From Telmatactis stephensoni (Eukaryota > Cnidaria > Anthozoa > Actiniaria > Isophelliidae): DNA of 64,000 nt. The stretch spans positions 372,001 through 436,000 of the forward strand of contig JALIZF010001683.1 of NCBI GenBank assembly GCA_029948255.1, in the 5' to 3' direction. A model generated the notes under the pieces. It saw only the letters and a program-made list of their open reading frames with translations, was not told where the DNA came from and did not search any database. This document shows, piece after piece, positions 51,001-63,400 of the stretch. Within the stretch, counting starts at the first letter, position 1; each line of letters opens with the position of its first letter. Made by a program: the position numbers and the translations under genes.

Positions 51001-54000
51001 GTCGAGCAAAATTTTATACAAAAATCAATTTTTTCATATGCTAGAATAATTAACTTTTTTTGCAAAATTGATATGATTGAGATTTTTAGGTGTTTTTTTA
51101 AATAAACGAAAAAAAAGTATAGGGTCCCGTGCAAAAATGAAGGGTTTTGTGCCTTTGAAGTTGTTAAAAAGGGCTAAAAAATGCTAACCGGAAGTGCCGC
51201 CATTTTAAAAATGACGCGTAGCGCGAGCTTGATTCAAATTTGTGTTGACGAAAACAAGCGAGCGCTCACTGTTTTTTCCAAAAAGAAAATATTTTTTCTT
51301 CATTCTCTAATGATTTTGAGTATTTAAATCCACAAGAATAAATTTGGAGCTGATTTTTGTACAAAAACTTAAGTTTTTCTATGACTTTTGCTGTTCGCTG
51401 AAATCTCCGCGCGCTTAAGACGTAATGCGCGAAATCATGCGCAGTGCCAACGTAGTCAGTCACCTTAAGCTATAAGGATTGACAATTGCTGAGAAGGGGA
51501 ACTCCCTAATTAATATTTAGTTAGCCTTGAACTTGCGAATGGCAATTCCTGAAAAAGGGGGAATTCCCTACTTAAAATCTAGTTAGCCTTAAAATTCAAT
51601 TACAAATGTGTCGTAAACAGGAACTAAATTAACTTTCACTATAACGACGTCCACGGTCGCCATTGAAAACAGTCCTACAATTATTAACGACTAAACTGTT
51701 CAGAACTACAAACTTAGATTTATGAAATGTTTAAATCAGGCTAACTTTTGCTAAAAGAGCATCTGCCGTTTTGACATAACAATTATTGAGTTAATATTAA
51801 AATGCTTTTGGGCGTGGCATAACAGCTGAATGTACACGTCAGCCTTCCAGTATACACGCACGAAATTTGGTCAAATTTGCCCTTCTACATCTTCATTTCG
51901 TTTTCTTGCAGGTTTACGGCCAAAGCTGTCATTTTAAACTACATAACATGATATTTGGTCGAATTGCTATTCCATTCGTTTATCCTTTGGAACTTCTCAA
52001 GAATCTGTCCTCTTATTGGGCAATATTTAGAGACCTGTATTGCTTCAGGAAAGCAACTTTACACATGCAGAAAAATAAGGTAAAATTTTGAGAACTTTGA
52101 AACTAGGGGTGCTTTCCATTTGTCAAAAAAAAAAAAAAAAGGTAATATCGATTAGGAACCAAATGGAACAGTCACTTTTCCGGAATTTCCAACCGAAAAA
52201 AGAGGACAACCTTTTGAGGTAGTCCAGCCGTTCCGGTTGGAAAAACCAGCTGGAAAGGTCCGATCCATTCAGCAAAGACCGCTAAAAAACGGTCATTTCG
52301 GTTGGATTCAAAATGGAACGGTCTCTTTTCCAGTCCGAACCTAGAAAAACAGTTTGAACTGTTACATTTGTACCGTTGTTGTTTCGGTTTTACAAACCGG
52401 TTTTTTTTTTTTTTGACAAATGGAAAGCACCCTAGTTTTCCCTTGAGTGAAAGTTCCAAACTCAAAGCGCGCGCGCGGTAACACGAGTAGCAAAAATCGT
52501 GTAAATAACTTGAAGCGCAACAGTGCGTTAAAACCGCCGCAGGCGAGCATTGAGAAACTATATGAGGTAACTGCCACACGAGGCACTTTTCTCACCGTGC
52601 ATGTGCTCTTTTACCTGCTCTATTTTTGGCCTCGCGTAGCGAAAGATGCAACGTCTGCGGCAAGAAATCGTCTGAGCTAAGTGCTTCGCGTGGCGGCATG
52701 CAGTTTCCTAACGCCGTTTCTCAACGTGTGCGGCGGGCTTTAGGGCGCTGTTACACGGTGCAATTTTGTCTGCAACTTGTCTTGCGAAAACATTACGGAG
52801 TGTAAGTAGCAACATTTGTTCGGTGTTGCGCCGTGTAACACCCCTGCTATGGTTAGTACAACTTGTTACGCAAAGCCATTGCAAGACAAATTGTAGAAAA
52901 AATTGCGCATCGTGCATATATCACCGTGTACGCTTAATTTTTCTCTGTTGTAAATTGCAACACTTTGTTTCAAAAGGCAAAAGCTATCTAAGGCTGTCTA
53001 CTTTCAGCTACAAGATTCTGTAATTTAAAACAACCATACTATGAATTTGGCTAGGAAAAGGAACAAAACTGCCCTAAAACTAGCCTGATTTCTTAAACGT
53101 GTACCACAACAATTTTGTGCAACAAAGGTGCACGATTTTTGTCTTTACGACTGGCGACCAATTTTCCTGCAATATTTTCACTTACGTTGCGCGCAACACA
53201 GTTGCACCGTGTGCTCATCACGCAATGTTATGGGCAGCTGTTGTGCAACTGTTACAGAGGTACCCCTCAATCCATTCACTCCTGCAACCTTTGCAAGTAT
53301 AGACACATGGTGCATGTAACGTTGCAAAAGACGTTGCATCGAGTGCCAGGGCCGCACGACCGCACCCTAAGAATCCACCAATACACACTCGCGCGCGTAT
53401 TTTCTGTATGTAATCTCCGTTGATGACTGTAGTCTCACTTTTGTTATTTATCTGTTACTAGGATGTTCGTTCCTCTCTATCCAAGGTGACTTTAGCTGAA
53501 TATCTAATCAAAAATCATTATTCCAAGGAATTCATCGATGGATTTCTCATTCCAATTTTTGCAGGTTTGTATAAAACGTACATAGTAAATGAATGGGTCA
53601 AACGAGTTAAGCGCGGGGCGATGTACCCTAGAGCTCAATTTGCTTCGCTTTCCGCGTCTAGATCTGGGGACCCGTTTCTCGAAAAACCTTAACGTAACGG
53701 GCATTTACAGGACAACTTACGGAAGTGCCAGAGCACATACGTAAAATTGCCCATAAAATCATAGAAATTGATAATGTGCGCTTGGAGAAACATCCGGCGT
53801 TGCCGTAGTCACAGGCCTCGTGCATGCGGAGAAAGATGGAAGAGGTTCGATCGAGCCCTGGCCAGACCCACCCTCAAGGTCTTTCAATAAGTAAGGAAGG
53901 GGAGATTTGTAAATTTACATCTGCAAATGGTTCAGACCTGTATATCTTCTTGGATATAACTTTAAAGCCTGGTTTTCACTTCGATGGAAGCAGAAGCGGA

Positions 54001-57000
54001 AGCAACATACGCAGACTCAGTATCGCGTTTATCACCTAGGTGTGAGAAAAGACAAGCGCTGCTAATGAGCAGTACACTACTGAGTCTGCGTATGTTGTTT
54101 CCGCTTCTGCTTCCGTTAAAGTGAAAACCAGGCTTAACGGTACAATTGTAGGTCCCGTCTCTCCGAAACCATTGGAGGCACGTAAATGAACCAGCACCAC
54201 TATTTACAAAATGTAGGGTACAGATCTCCAAGTATTTGGTCTGGGTAGTCTTGTATATCTTGTATATCTTCTGGACCTTCTGTTTCGGTTTCTGTTGTGT
54301 GCGTCCTTATTTAAGCTGCCAATATTGGCATTGGTCGCATTGGCATTGTAAACGGCAAAGGAAGCTTGAAATGAGCTTTTATCATGCAATTCCAAAAGTC
54401 ACAGTACAGAAATATAATTACCATTGGAAAGAGCACGTCAAAATTAGTAAAACTGTGAAGTTTGAATGAAGTACCTTTCAAATTCACGAAGATATGAATT
54501 TTCCGAAATCGAAATTTCGTATGAAAATATTCGCTGGTAGTCAAGAGATACCTACCAGCAAAGGTTTTTTTACAAATTCCCACTTTTCAAAAATTCATAT
54601 TCTCGCGAGTTTTGGATTTAATTCTTTCAAACTTCACTGTCTTGCTAACTTTAACATGCTCTTTCAAGCTATGGTAATTCTTTTTCTGTTTTTGTTTGTT
54701 TGTTTTTGTTTTTTTGTTTTGTTGCGAATTTAAAAATACCTGATAAAAACTCTTAAGCCGTCTAGATGACCTTACTACGAAAGCCGAGAAGGGACTTCAG
54801 ACTTCCGAGTTAATAATTTCCGAGTTAATAATTTCTGACTTAATAATTTCCGAGTTAATAATTTCCGAGTTAATAATTTCCGAGTTAATATAAATTTCAG
54901 ACTTAATAATTTCAGACTTAATAATTTCAGACTTAATAACTTCCGAGTTAATAATTTCCGAGTTAATAATTTCCGAGTTAATAATTTCCGAGTTAATAAT
55001 TTCGATTAATTCAGAGTTAATAATTTCAGAGTTAATAATTTCCGACTTAATAATTTCTGAGTTAATAATTTCCGACTTAATAATTTCTGAGTTAAAAATT
55101 TCAGACTTATAAATAATTTCCGAGTTAAAAATTTCAGACTTAATAAATGCACCCGGTGCCGGACAGAACGCGGGCTCAAGCATATATCGATTTGTTTACA
55201 TCTCGACAAAACTCTCTTGCACGTGGCGGAATTTTTCCACTCATTTGGAAGGTTTCCTTTGTTGTCTTCAATATGGACAAGGAGGTGAGTGTTTGGCGCC
55301 AGTAATATAGATTATTTAAACACGTTTTCTTTATTTTTAAACCTGAAATTCCAACATGACTAGCATTTGGTCTTACTTGACCTCTGTAACTTATGTGTTC
55401 GACTAAAGATTACTGTTGTCGATCACGAACTGAGGAAATTAATGAAAATTTGAGTTCGAATTGCGATGGAGAAAAGTGCCTTTCCTGGGTACTGATCAGG
55501 ACCTAAACCCTGCACTGAGACCAGGATTTAAACTAAAGCATGCCGAAAAAATAAGTTTATCAGGAAAATCCATACCCTATTGAGTTGGCAATAATATGAG
55601 CGTGTGTTTGTTTACTTTGTTTAGCTTTCTCAAATACTAGAAATGAATGGCCTTGGGGATATAAAAAGAATATTTCTGGAACACAAGGTACTTCTGTGTG
55701 CGCAAAAGGATGATATATTTATTATTTATTGTATATTTTATCATATTTTTGTTCTTGTTTATCTTGTTTGTGTTATTTACACTATTTATCCATTGATCAT
55801 CAGAAAGTTGAACAGTATCTTATTTATTTATTTGTTTGTTTGTTTATCATCGTCATCATCATCATCATCATCATCATTATTGATTATTAATGGTTAGTAT
55901 TATTGGAGAGAATGGGGAATGTGAATGGTGATTGCATGGCCAAAACCACTGTGGGCTTTTGTAAATAACACTTTCTTGTGAGAAAAGTACTGCAAAATGC
56001 TGTTCCCATTTAAATAGCAATTAGATAGCTTAGATAGCAATTTATTTGGTTTGTTTATGTACTGTAGTGTTTGTTATAATAACGCTAATCAGCCACTAGT
56101 AGGGTTAGTCAGGTTTCAACCAGACCAACACTTTTGAAAGCATGAATTCGTGTAGAAAAGCAAAAAAACCGTACCAATGTTGAAATGGTGGCCATGGCCC
56201 TGAACCATAGGTCCTTGTGGTCATGCAATCACCATTCAACATGCTCTGACACCCTTTTTGGAAAAAAAACCTGTTTTAGGGAGTGGTCATTATCTATTGA
56301 GTGGGGGGGGGGGGGGGGGGGGGGTGCAAATAGGGGGTGGGGTACATATTTTAATGCACACTCTGTAAGAGTCTTATATGTGCAAGTATGTAGAAAGCTG
56401 GGAGGGGCTGTACAAAATTGAGCAGTACCTTTTTCATTAGTTTGCACCAGCCCCCCCTTCTATAAATAACGACTGGTCCCTTAGTATAGGGTGTGCCACC
56501 CTCAACCCCAACCAAAATCAATCAAAATATGAAAACTAGTCCTAAACTGCATGCAATTGTCATGTGTAGTATATGGATAGCTCTTCCCAAACTTCCTAAA
56601 AAGAGGCAGAAACTTGATCATGAAAAGGACTTTCTGTCATGTCTAACACCTACCCAAATGGACACCCAAACCTTTATCAAAACTAATATGAAAGCATTTA
56701 TAACGAATACTCTTGACTTTATTGTTGTTTACCTCACAGGTCTATAGCACCAATGCTGCAAAACATATTACAGATGTGCAATATGAAAAAATGGGTATAG
56801 CCATAGGCCAAGTGGCCACATTAAAGAGTCAGCTTTTTGAAAGTTCTTCAAAGGAAAGTAAGTGTTGTGGGTAAAAAATAGTAGTAGCAGCAGCAGTTAA
56901 TTTGGCATTAGGTGCTTTGTTAAGGTGCTTTTAATAAAGTTATTATTAATATTATTATTTTATTGATAACCTCAAAAGGCCAAACAAACATGCACATATA

Positions 57001-57055
57001 TTTACAAACATTGTGCCTTCTAGGAAACTTGCAGTATTGCGTCATTCATAGAGTG

Positions 57056-57129
<74 letters not shown>

Positions 57130-57390
57130 CTCCACTCAGGTTGTCTATTTATAGAAAGTCATTATTATTATTATTATTATTATTTATAAATGCATGTATC
57201 ACTCGAGTAGTCAATTGCAAATTGCCTTTAAGTAGAGAGATTTGTAATTGTTGTATAAATATAGAATAAAGTTTCCATTATTATTATTATTATTATTATT
57301 ATTATGGCATCTTTATTATTGTTGTTATTATTATTATCATTATTATTATTATTATTACTACTATTATCATCATCATCATTATTATTATTA

Positions 57391-57434
<44 letters not shown>

Positions 57435-60400
57435 ATTTTTAGCCAATAACTCATCCCAAATTTTCCATTGCAGATGTCAGGGAAGAAAGAATAAAGAGCA
57501 TCATTGAAAGTATAAGGAAAAATGAGAAAAGTAAAGCAAAAACTGAGAATAAAAGCATGACAGCAAGTGTCACTTGTGCTGCCGATACGAAGAGTAAAAA
57601 ATCACAATCTGTTTCTTCCCAAGTGAACATCAGAGTAGGGTGGCTTCACCGAATGCCACAAAGCGACTACAAACAAGTGCGACTAGGTGGAGCGGGTATC
57701 AGAAAGGTAACCTTCGAAGGAGAAGAAATTGAGATGATAACTCCCAAAGCGATATTAGATAAAGCATGCCGCATGTTCTTCCCAGAGGGTATCTCCAAAA
57801 AGGGAGCCTTGTCAGATATGGAGGTTTGCCTCGGTAACTATTCACACGATGTCATTGACTCTTTCAAGACGCTGGATGGCGAACCTTGCTCCTATCTGAA
57901 ATACCTGAAAGAATTTGGTTTGTTCTCATCTAAAGTGACACTTTATATTATGACAACTACCAAGTTGCTTGAAGATAGTGACACAGAAAAAGAAATAAGG
58001 AAATCAAAGACTGAGGGCTTGGATGAGCTATCAGAAGATCAAGGTCTTGATAATCAAGAAGGCCTTTTTAACAAGATCAGTTATTTACTGATCGACGAAG
58101 AGCCTAAGTTGACGGTGGTAACAGATGCTGCTTGTTTGTCTGGTGAATTGAGGTTGGAGTATGAAGAAGTGAAGGAATCGTCGTATTCTGAAGTGATTAT
58201 GAGGTCTGTGTCAACGAGTATACAGCAATGCTATGAACAACAATCCTACATGGAGCCCACCATACAGGAAATCCCACTGAAAGAGTATTGTCCCCTCGAG
58301 ATGGGACCCTTTCATATAGTGAGAGTCTGCAAAGGCGACCTACACTATCTTGATTTTATGCCTAAGCCCTCTCAAGAAAATCCAGACGTAGAGGAACTTC
58401 AGCAAGTTTTCCCTCAGTCGAATGAGCACCAGGAGAGGCTGATTCTGCACCCGCCATCGCAATTGTGGGGGTACGATAAAGGCAGACTTATAGTTGTCAT
58501 CGTTGCATCGTGCCACGGTGACCCAAATGCCAAATACATTTGGTACAAGGATAGCGAAGTTTACAAACAAGGTAGCTCCCTGTCAAGTATTTGTGTTGAC
58601 CAGCCTGGTACGTATTCCGTAGAGGTCCAGTATGGGGAGATCAAGGAAGTCGCAGAACCATTTAACGTGGAACCTTTGGTTCTGTCGTTGTCCAGTGCTT
58701 CTCTTCCTACTGTATCTGCTTCATCCAGCAAAGTTGCATTGTCGCAACCAGAAACGCTACCTGTTATTGACAACAATGAACTGACTCTAGGCAAAGAAAT
58801 TGGAAGTGGCACATTTGGAACAGTTTACAAAGCTAATTGGGCGGGTACACCAGTCGCAGTTAAAGTGCTAAAAGTACGAAACGCAAAACGTGTTTCAACC
58901 ACCCTAGAGAATGAAGTTAAAGTACACAGTTCTGTGCGGCACCCGAACATTGTTCAAATGATGGGGGTGTCTTTCCTCAAGAATTCTATTTACATAGTTT
59001 CCGAATTCATTGACGGAAAGAATCTAGACGACATACTTTTTGGAGATGATGATGATGATAAGTCATGCGATCTCGACGATGATGCTAAGATAAGTGTTAG
59101 CCGGCAGCTTTGCCGGGCCATTGCATACATGCATAACCTCAAGCCTCAGATTATTCATAGGGATATAAAGCCAGCCAATGTCATTGTTACAAAGACCCAT
59201 GTTACAAAGCTATGTGACATGGGGCTCTCGAAATTCAAATCGACCCAGAGCCTCACAACGCCAGCGGCAGTGTCATTGCCGGGCACGCCGCAATATATGG
59301 CCCCCGAATGTCTGTTATCTCACAAAAGTGCAAATGCTGCAAGTGACATCTGGTCACTTGCTTGCACGTTGGTTGAATGTTTCAATGGCGAAGACTTGTG
59401 GAGGGAGGAAATGGAAGAGCAGCTCACGGATGATGATCAAATAACTGCACTCACGAACATCCTGACTGCCGGTGTGCCTCCTAAAAGCCTCAGCAAGCTA
59501 AAAGACTGCATCCCTGTTGCCATTCAACAAGTGCTGGTGAAATGCTTTGAGTATGCGGCACCTAGCAGGCCCACTGCGAGAGATGTTCTTAGTGTTTTCG
59601 AACAGTGATCTAGCGGCCAAGTTAGTGAACATGATTACTGAAAAGGATTGCACCTACTGATCAAAAACACATGCCTATTTCAAAAAAAGGTTTTCCTTAT
59701 TGCATACTGCATAGCAATATCGAAATGTGTCGTGAATGTAAAATTTTCATTATTGTTTTTCACGTTTTGATTGAAATGAAGAGTCAGTGTAATTATAGCC
59801 TCCCGGTTCCCAATGACTCTTGTCCATATTACGTTACAGCCTTCTATGCACTATGCAGTGTGCAAAAAAATTGAGTGACAACCTTTTTTTTAACTGAACT
59901 GGTATAAACGAATACCTTATCTAAAATCATACTATTATCCTTGCCTCGTTGTCGTTGAACACAGTCACGTGTCGTTTTATTACATATACACGATGAGAGT
60001 GGTATAGTTACCTTAACCCTAACATGCTTTTAAGTTAGGATACATTTCAATTAGGATTATGCTTTTAATTTGTTACAGTTTTAGTTGCTCACCAGTGTCA
60101 TGGTAGCAGGCAGTGTCCTAGACGTGCCAAAAATATATGCCAACATATGGGCATGATGTGGTTGTCGTTAAAAACAGTTGATATTCACGCTCATGTTCAT
60201 ATGGTTATAATACCATCGTAGACTAGAGACCATACAGCAGAAGGTCGTTTACTGAAGTTGTGTTAAGCTATATATCGCAGGATTCGATTGGACTAGGTCT
60301 TGAAAAACAGCCTATATGCACCTAAGCAATATTAGAGTCTGTCTGAGAAAAAGTACCAAATTATTTGAAACATCCATAGGGTCAAAGGGCCCCGCAAAGT

Positions 60401-63400
60401 GTGTTGTCGATTTTTTATATAGAAATTTAATATTTAAGAAATGATCTAAAGATGCGACCAAAAATCATCGTAAAATCCGAGCAAAGAAACAAATTACTAA
60501 TGATCCTTGACACACTTAGCCGATTGCCCGACTTGTGAACTGAATGGGTGGTTTTAAACCCAATTCTAGGGACTACATCCCATGTCTCCAGGGGAACCAT
60601 GAAATTTTGCATTGACTGAACATTGTTTTTTAAGTGTGAGCTGTTCGAAAGTCCCATCGAACCCTAGCGGTTTGTTCGCGTTACGCACTGATGACGAGTT
60701 CTTTATTAAATCGGCGCTAAGCCCATTTTCAACAAAATATCGTCGTTCTGAATAAAATTCATAAAACTTTAACATGTCTAACATTTGCAAATTTATACCA
60801 AACCTAAACGAAGACGTAAAAATATTTATAGACCGGGAGGGACTAGTTTCTTAAAACGCCCTTTAACGGATTTGATTGATAACAACAGAGGCTTTCCAGG
60901 GGCGGCGCAGATTTTTTTTAAGTTGGGGGGGGGGGGGGGGGGGAGAGAATCTAATAATATTTTGCCGTTAACCTTTTGAAAAAGCTATAGGGGGTTATAG
61001 CCCTCTAGTCCCCCTTCCCGTCTGCGCCGCCTCTGCTTTCACCTGATGGCGGATGCATTTTATCCTAGCTGTTTCTAGTAACTTTCCAACAGTTCTGCTA
61101 TCTCGGTAAACAGTAAAAGAGCCTGTGATGCATCTGCTGGTGGCTCATAATCGGGTTTAAGGAGAAGCACCAGCTCTTCTATGTTTTCATGGAAGTCGAC
61201 ACACTTTTCTGTGTATAACCTTCTGCATACCCTCACATCCTCAATGTCCACCGTACGCAGGTAATTGCACGTGTTGTAAGCCTCTGGCATAAAAAACATT
61301 ATGTCTGGTTTTCCGCCTTCGACCTCGTGACGTTTTTGACCCTGTATGTTGTGAGTGTTCCATAATTCGGCAACAAGATGTAATTCCCGTCGAAGAACAG
61401 GCAGAAAGCAAAATTTAAGACATTCATCCATGAGGTTGTCCCCATCCTTGTAGATTCCCGAGTCCCGAAGATCTTTAAACAGATTGATCCACCATCCTCC
61501 TCCTCCATCACGCAGTTTAGACCACCAGGACTCGATCCGCTGATTTGCACTACTTTTACCTTGAAGAAAACTTTTGCTTGCTGAAAATTCATCGTGATGT
61601 TGCCACCTGAAAAACTGTTGCATTGTTCCAATTGCAGTATTCTCTGTCCCCTTATCAGACCGCAGTCTTCTCGGCACACCACCAAGCTGCTCCACCGTGT
61701 CTAAATAATGGGATGCTACTACTTTGGGATTTTTGTTCGTAGAGTTAACTTCTAACCATAGAATGCGTCGGGAGTAGCCGTCAATTGCACCGTGAACGTA
61801 CAAGCCAAATGGGGCGAGTTTATCCCACCCGTCTATGTGCCATAAAAAGTTCGGTCCGGGGGTCACATACCGCCGTCTTTTGAGGCGACGCCTTTTGCGG
61901 CGTTCAACACCTTCAGGATCGATAATGCGGAGGTAGTTCATTACAGAATCCCTTTTGACATGTAAGCTATATTTTTGACGCAGTCGTTGTGTCAGCTGCC
62001 GGTATCCCAAAAATGAGCCACAACCAGTTTCTAATTCTTGAAGTATTGCATTAATAATGCTTTGAATAGGACTCTCCTCTCGTCGAGCTCTTCTCAGATT
62101 TAGTTGTTGAAGAATTCTCTTGACTGTTCGGATCGAGACCACTATTCCATGTTGCAGTGCTAGGAACCCAACTATCTCAGCGTTAGAGTAATCTTGTAAG
62201 AAATAATTTCGCACTAGGTCATTCCGATCCATGCAAACAATATCCTTTACGACCGCTGGTGTATACAACGGCAACACACATGATGACAGACAACATTTCT
62301 CAAATAATAACAATAGCAGCAGTAGCCTGCAGAGATGACAGAAGCATTCAACGTCAGAACACCAGAACATCGTTATGAAATTAAATTGGTGTTATCTTTA
62401 TCCCTAATATGTTGCAAAATTATCAATGATTTTTACCTACCAAAACATCGAGACTGACATTTTCTTAATGCATACAAATCGGCGATCTTAAACTGAAGAG
62501 AGACATTGGCTTTTCCTAATAGAGGCCACGAAAAGACTTGACGTCATAATAACTTTATCTTTGCAATTATCATAACTCGGAAATTATTAAGTCGGAAATT
62601 ATTAAGTCGGAAATTATTAAGTCGGAAATTATTAACTCGGAAATTATTAACTCGGAAATTATTAACTCGGAAATTATTAACTCAGAAATTATTAAGTCGG
62701 AAATTATTAAGTCGGAAATTATTAAGTCGGAAATTATTAACTCGGAAATTATTAACTCGGAAACCATTAACTCGGAAATTATTAAGTCGGAAGTCGGAAG
62801 TCCCTTCTCGGCTTTCGTACCTTACAGCGAAAATCGTTGCATCGCGACCTCCAACGTCGGTAAGATTCAAGTCGATTCTAGTCTTTTCTGATTCGTCCAT
62901 CATTCTTGGGGGCGGAGCTTTCACGAACTCGTTCAGTGATTGGTTGATTTGAAAATAGCTCCGCCCCCTAACTGATTGACGGCTCAGAAAAACCCAAAAT
63001 CAAAACAAAATTTGTAATTTGCTGGTCGCGATGCAACGATTTTGGCAGTAACGCATATAATTTTAAGGACGTCTAGTATAGACGAGATGGCCTTTGGTTG
63101 AACAGCAAGTGATAACATGACGAGTATGCGCAAACCGCTGGACGGAAGTGGCCTCTATTACGGTTTCAACCTGGCTTAGGGCTACCTCTCTCATAAAGAG
63201 AGTCGTATATAGTCTCCCCAAAGTTTTTCGGAGCATTACATTCGAGTGCAGAAGTATGAACAGCTAGAAATTATTCTTTCAAAATTATACATTTGTCCAA
63301 GACAACAGAAGTTGGAGACATGCGCAGATGTTATCACTTGCTGCTCTTTGGTTGTGTCCAAGGACAACCCCATCTTGGAAAGAGGCCTGGGTACAAGAGA

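Larger units (their letters stand above)
54776..62819. mobile_element. 8,044-bp DDE transposon with a kinase gene as cargo (IS3EU-like)
   Basis: The ends TACGAAAGCCGAGAAGGGAC and GTCCCTTCTCGGCTTTCGTA are perfect inverted repeats. The 6-bp target duplication CCTTAC lies at 54770-54775 and 62820-62825. Inside each end is a long array of a 15-bp repeat, in opposite orientation at the two sides. The minus strand encodes a DDE transposase (61075-62232); the plus strand carries a complete spliced kinase gene (55273-59608). A 139-bp MITE sits between them. The 6-bp duplication, the TAC...GTA ends and an IS3-like integrase agree with the Repbase superfamily IS3EU as I remember it. The element lies in intron 3 of the amine oxidase gene. 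Confidence 0.92.

Noticed and set aside
53712..53808. Possible amine oxidase exon reading QLTEVPEHIRKIAHKI
   Set aside because: It has an AG before it and fits the phase but soon hits a stop, whereas the sequence at 63645 matches the expected continuation of the family.
54804..55145. CRISPR-like array of 15-bp repeats
   Set aside because: The units are directly adjacent with no unique spacers, and an inverted array stands at the other end of a transposon in an animal genome.
57228..57446. Asparagine- and leucine-rich frames around 57250-57440
   Set aside because: They are translations of TTA and GTT microsatellites in a kinase intron.
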